From NCBI GenBank assembly GCA_963082975.1, contig OY720347.1, positions 43,971,155 to 44,035,154 of the forward strand: DNA of 64,000 nt. The letters run 5' to 3'. The position numbers and the translations under genes were made by a program. Positions 62,746 through 64,000 of this stretch are shown in pieces; position 1 is the first letter of the stretch, and every line of letters begins with the position of its first letter. The stretch is from Labia minor (taxonomy: Eukaryota > Arthropoda > Insecta > Dermaptera > Spongiphoridae). The notes below the pieces were generated by a model. That model did not search any database, was not told the DNA's origin, and worked only from the letters and a program-made list of their open reading frames with translations.

Positions 62746-62767
62746 CTATTCTTTCATTTTTTTACAG

Positions 62768-62862
62768 GATACGGATTAGGGCAGTCGGGGAAGGGTGATA
62801 AAAATACGCTTTGACTCAGGAGGTATTTTTAACGGCCGTCTCCAAGTGATGACCGTCGACAA
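62768..62862 (+). other. Candidate internal exon with a start codon
   Basis: A GC-rich 95-bp block follows TTCATTTTTTTACAG and ends GTCGACAA before GTAAAC. An ATG at 62849-62851 opens M-T-V-D- and would read on into a following exon. The composition contrasts with the flanks. It could be a leader exon of a gene that starts at the 50.4 kb exon, or a conserved non-coding element; no protein evidence supports either. Confidence 0.25.
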
Positions 62863-63375
62863 GTAAACGTAGAAAACGCGGGTCAAGTTTCAGGTCAAAT
62901 TGAACATATTGAAGCGATTAATGTCAATTTAACATTTATTTTTAATTTTATCAATACGTATATAATGAATTTTTAATTATTTAATAAAACCACACACATA
63001 TAGAATATTGAATTAAGTTTACTAGAAGATAAAAGAATATTATAATTAATCAAAATTTTATAAATCTTAAGAAATAAAAATATTATGATGAATTAAATTA
63101 TTTATGTTATGAACATGGATGTACATACTCATAATGAAAAACCCTCCAAATATAGTCATACTTATTATCATTATTTAATATTTTATTATTTAATAGATAT
63201 ATATATATATAATTTATTTAAGAAAACAAAACCAAAATAATTTGTGTATTTTTAAAGGAGAAAACATCGTCCTGATTTGTTATTCGAAAAAAGTTGAACT
63301 TTTTTTTGAATTTCAATGCTTTTTAAATTAAATAGTTATTGAATTGGATCTTAAACATTTTAAAATCATTATCAG

Positions 63376-63777
63376 CTATCTAGAAAATTCATTACCTCCC
63401 ATTATCTTAAATACACATTAATAATTCATACAGGAGAAAAACCTTTTGAATGTAATTATTGTAAAAAGAAATTTAATCAGAAAACAACTTTAAATACACA
63501 TTTATTAATTCATACGAGAGAAAAACCTTTTGAATGTAATTATTGTGAAAAGAAATTGAATCGGAAATCACATTTAAATAGATATTTATTAATTCATACG
63601 GGAGAAAAATCTTTGGAATGTAACTATTGTAAAAAGAAATTTAAACAGAAATCAAGTATAAAAACACATTTTTTAATTCATACAGGAGAAAAACCTTTTG
63701 AATGTAGTATTTATTGTAAAAAGAAATTGAATCTGAAATTAAATTTAAAAATACATTTATTAATACATAATATTTGA
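63376..63777 (+). CDS. Degenerate C2H2 zinc-finger protein fragment
   Basis: An open frame (from 63364, after a stop) of five Kruppel-type C2H2 units joined by H-T-G-E-K-P linkers ends at TGA 63775-63777. Only fingers 2 and 4 have all four ligands. Finger 1 lacks its cysteine half and has Thr for the first His (T-L-I-I-H). Finger 3 has Tyr for that His (N-R-Y-L-L-I-H). Finger 5 has C-S-I-Y-C, one residue too many between the cysteines. No in-frame ATG exists. A possible acceptor (TATCAG) ends at 63375, so this could be the last exon of a gene, but the ligand losses suggest a decaying copy. Such proteins normally bind DNA in the nucleus. Confidence 0.65.
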   Translation, partial: LSRKFITSHYLKYTLIIHTGEKPFECNYCKKKFNQKTTLNTHLLIHTREKPFECNYCEKKLNRKSHLNRYLLIHTGEKSLECNYCKKKFKQKSSIKTHFLIHTGEKPFECSIYCKKKLNLKLNLKIHLLIHNI

Positions 63778-64000
63778 AAACTAGGTTTAATAATGAAAAC
63801 ATTTCCTTTAAATATAGCTTATATAGATTTTTAAAGTTATATCAAAATATATCAAGCAAAATTTTTAACAATTTTCTATAAAAATAACAACATATTAGGG
63901 TAATAAATGATGATGATAATAATAAGAGAAGATGGATGGGATTTGACAATAATAATAAATAATACATTTTACCGCTATGGTAGTACTAGTATGTTACTAC
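63778..64000. other. AT-rich end of the window
   Basis: Non-coding after the zinc-finger stop. An AATAAA-like string is absent in the first 100 bp (nearest AATAAA at about 63955), so the 3' end cannot be set. Confidence 0.4.

Overview
This window is nuclear DNA from an arthropod, most likely an insect. It is very AT-rich and has spliced genes, long introns, microsatellites and degraded Helitron, mariner and LINE copies; nothing in it looks bacterial or viral. The transposon mix would suit a hemipteran or related hemimetabolous insect, but the order is an inference.

Left part (1-34 kb). The one well-supported gene is a Spitz-type EGF receptor ligand (TGF-alpha class) on the + strand. Five exons lie at 29238-29409, 31887-31948, 32491-32635, 32983-33340 and 33820-33981, and all four internal junctions agree in phase. 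They encode the mature ligand: N-terminal Cys, Pro-rich spacer, one six-cysteine EGF domain, a Rhomboid-type transmembrane segment and a long cytoplasmic tail. The signal-peptide exon was not found with confidence; it lies upstream in this window or beyond its left edge. The 29 kb before the EGF exon hold no recognisable protein gene. They alternate AT-rich DNA with islands of 100-600 bp of clearly higher GC. Several islands carry clean transcription-factor-like sites (CRE pair, ETS pair, E-boxes), so they are candidate regulatory elements.

Right part (34-64 kb). This is mainly a graveyard of mobile elements: a mariner relic at 38.3 kb, several copies of one LINE family (40.7, 43.6, 49.1-50.0, 55.5-56.7 and 59.0 kb), two related Helitrons that carry the LINE tail at the same junction (42628-44267 + and 58797-59460 -), another Helitron 5' end at 41765, a Helentron-like remnant with an endonuclease fragment (46768-49072), a near-perfect 470-bp foldback (46287-46757), and a mariner MITE (49274-49727) inserted in an older LINE.

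A GC-rich 5'UTR-like exon ending in a good splice donor (about 50450-50767), a short ORF at 53574, a candidate exon at 62768 and a degenerate C2H2 zinc-finger stretch at 63376-63777 hint at other + strand genes. None can be joined into a model from sequence alone. No rRNA, functional tRNA or CRISPR array was seen.
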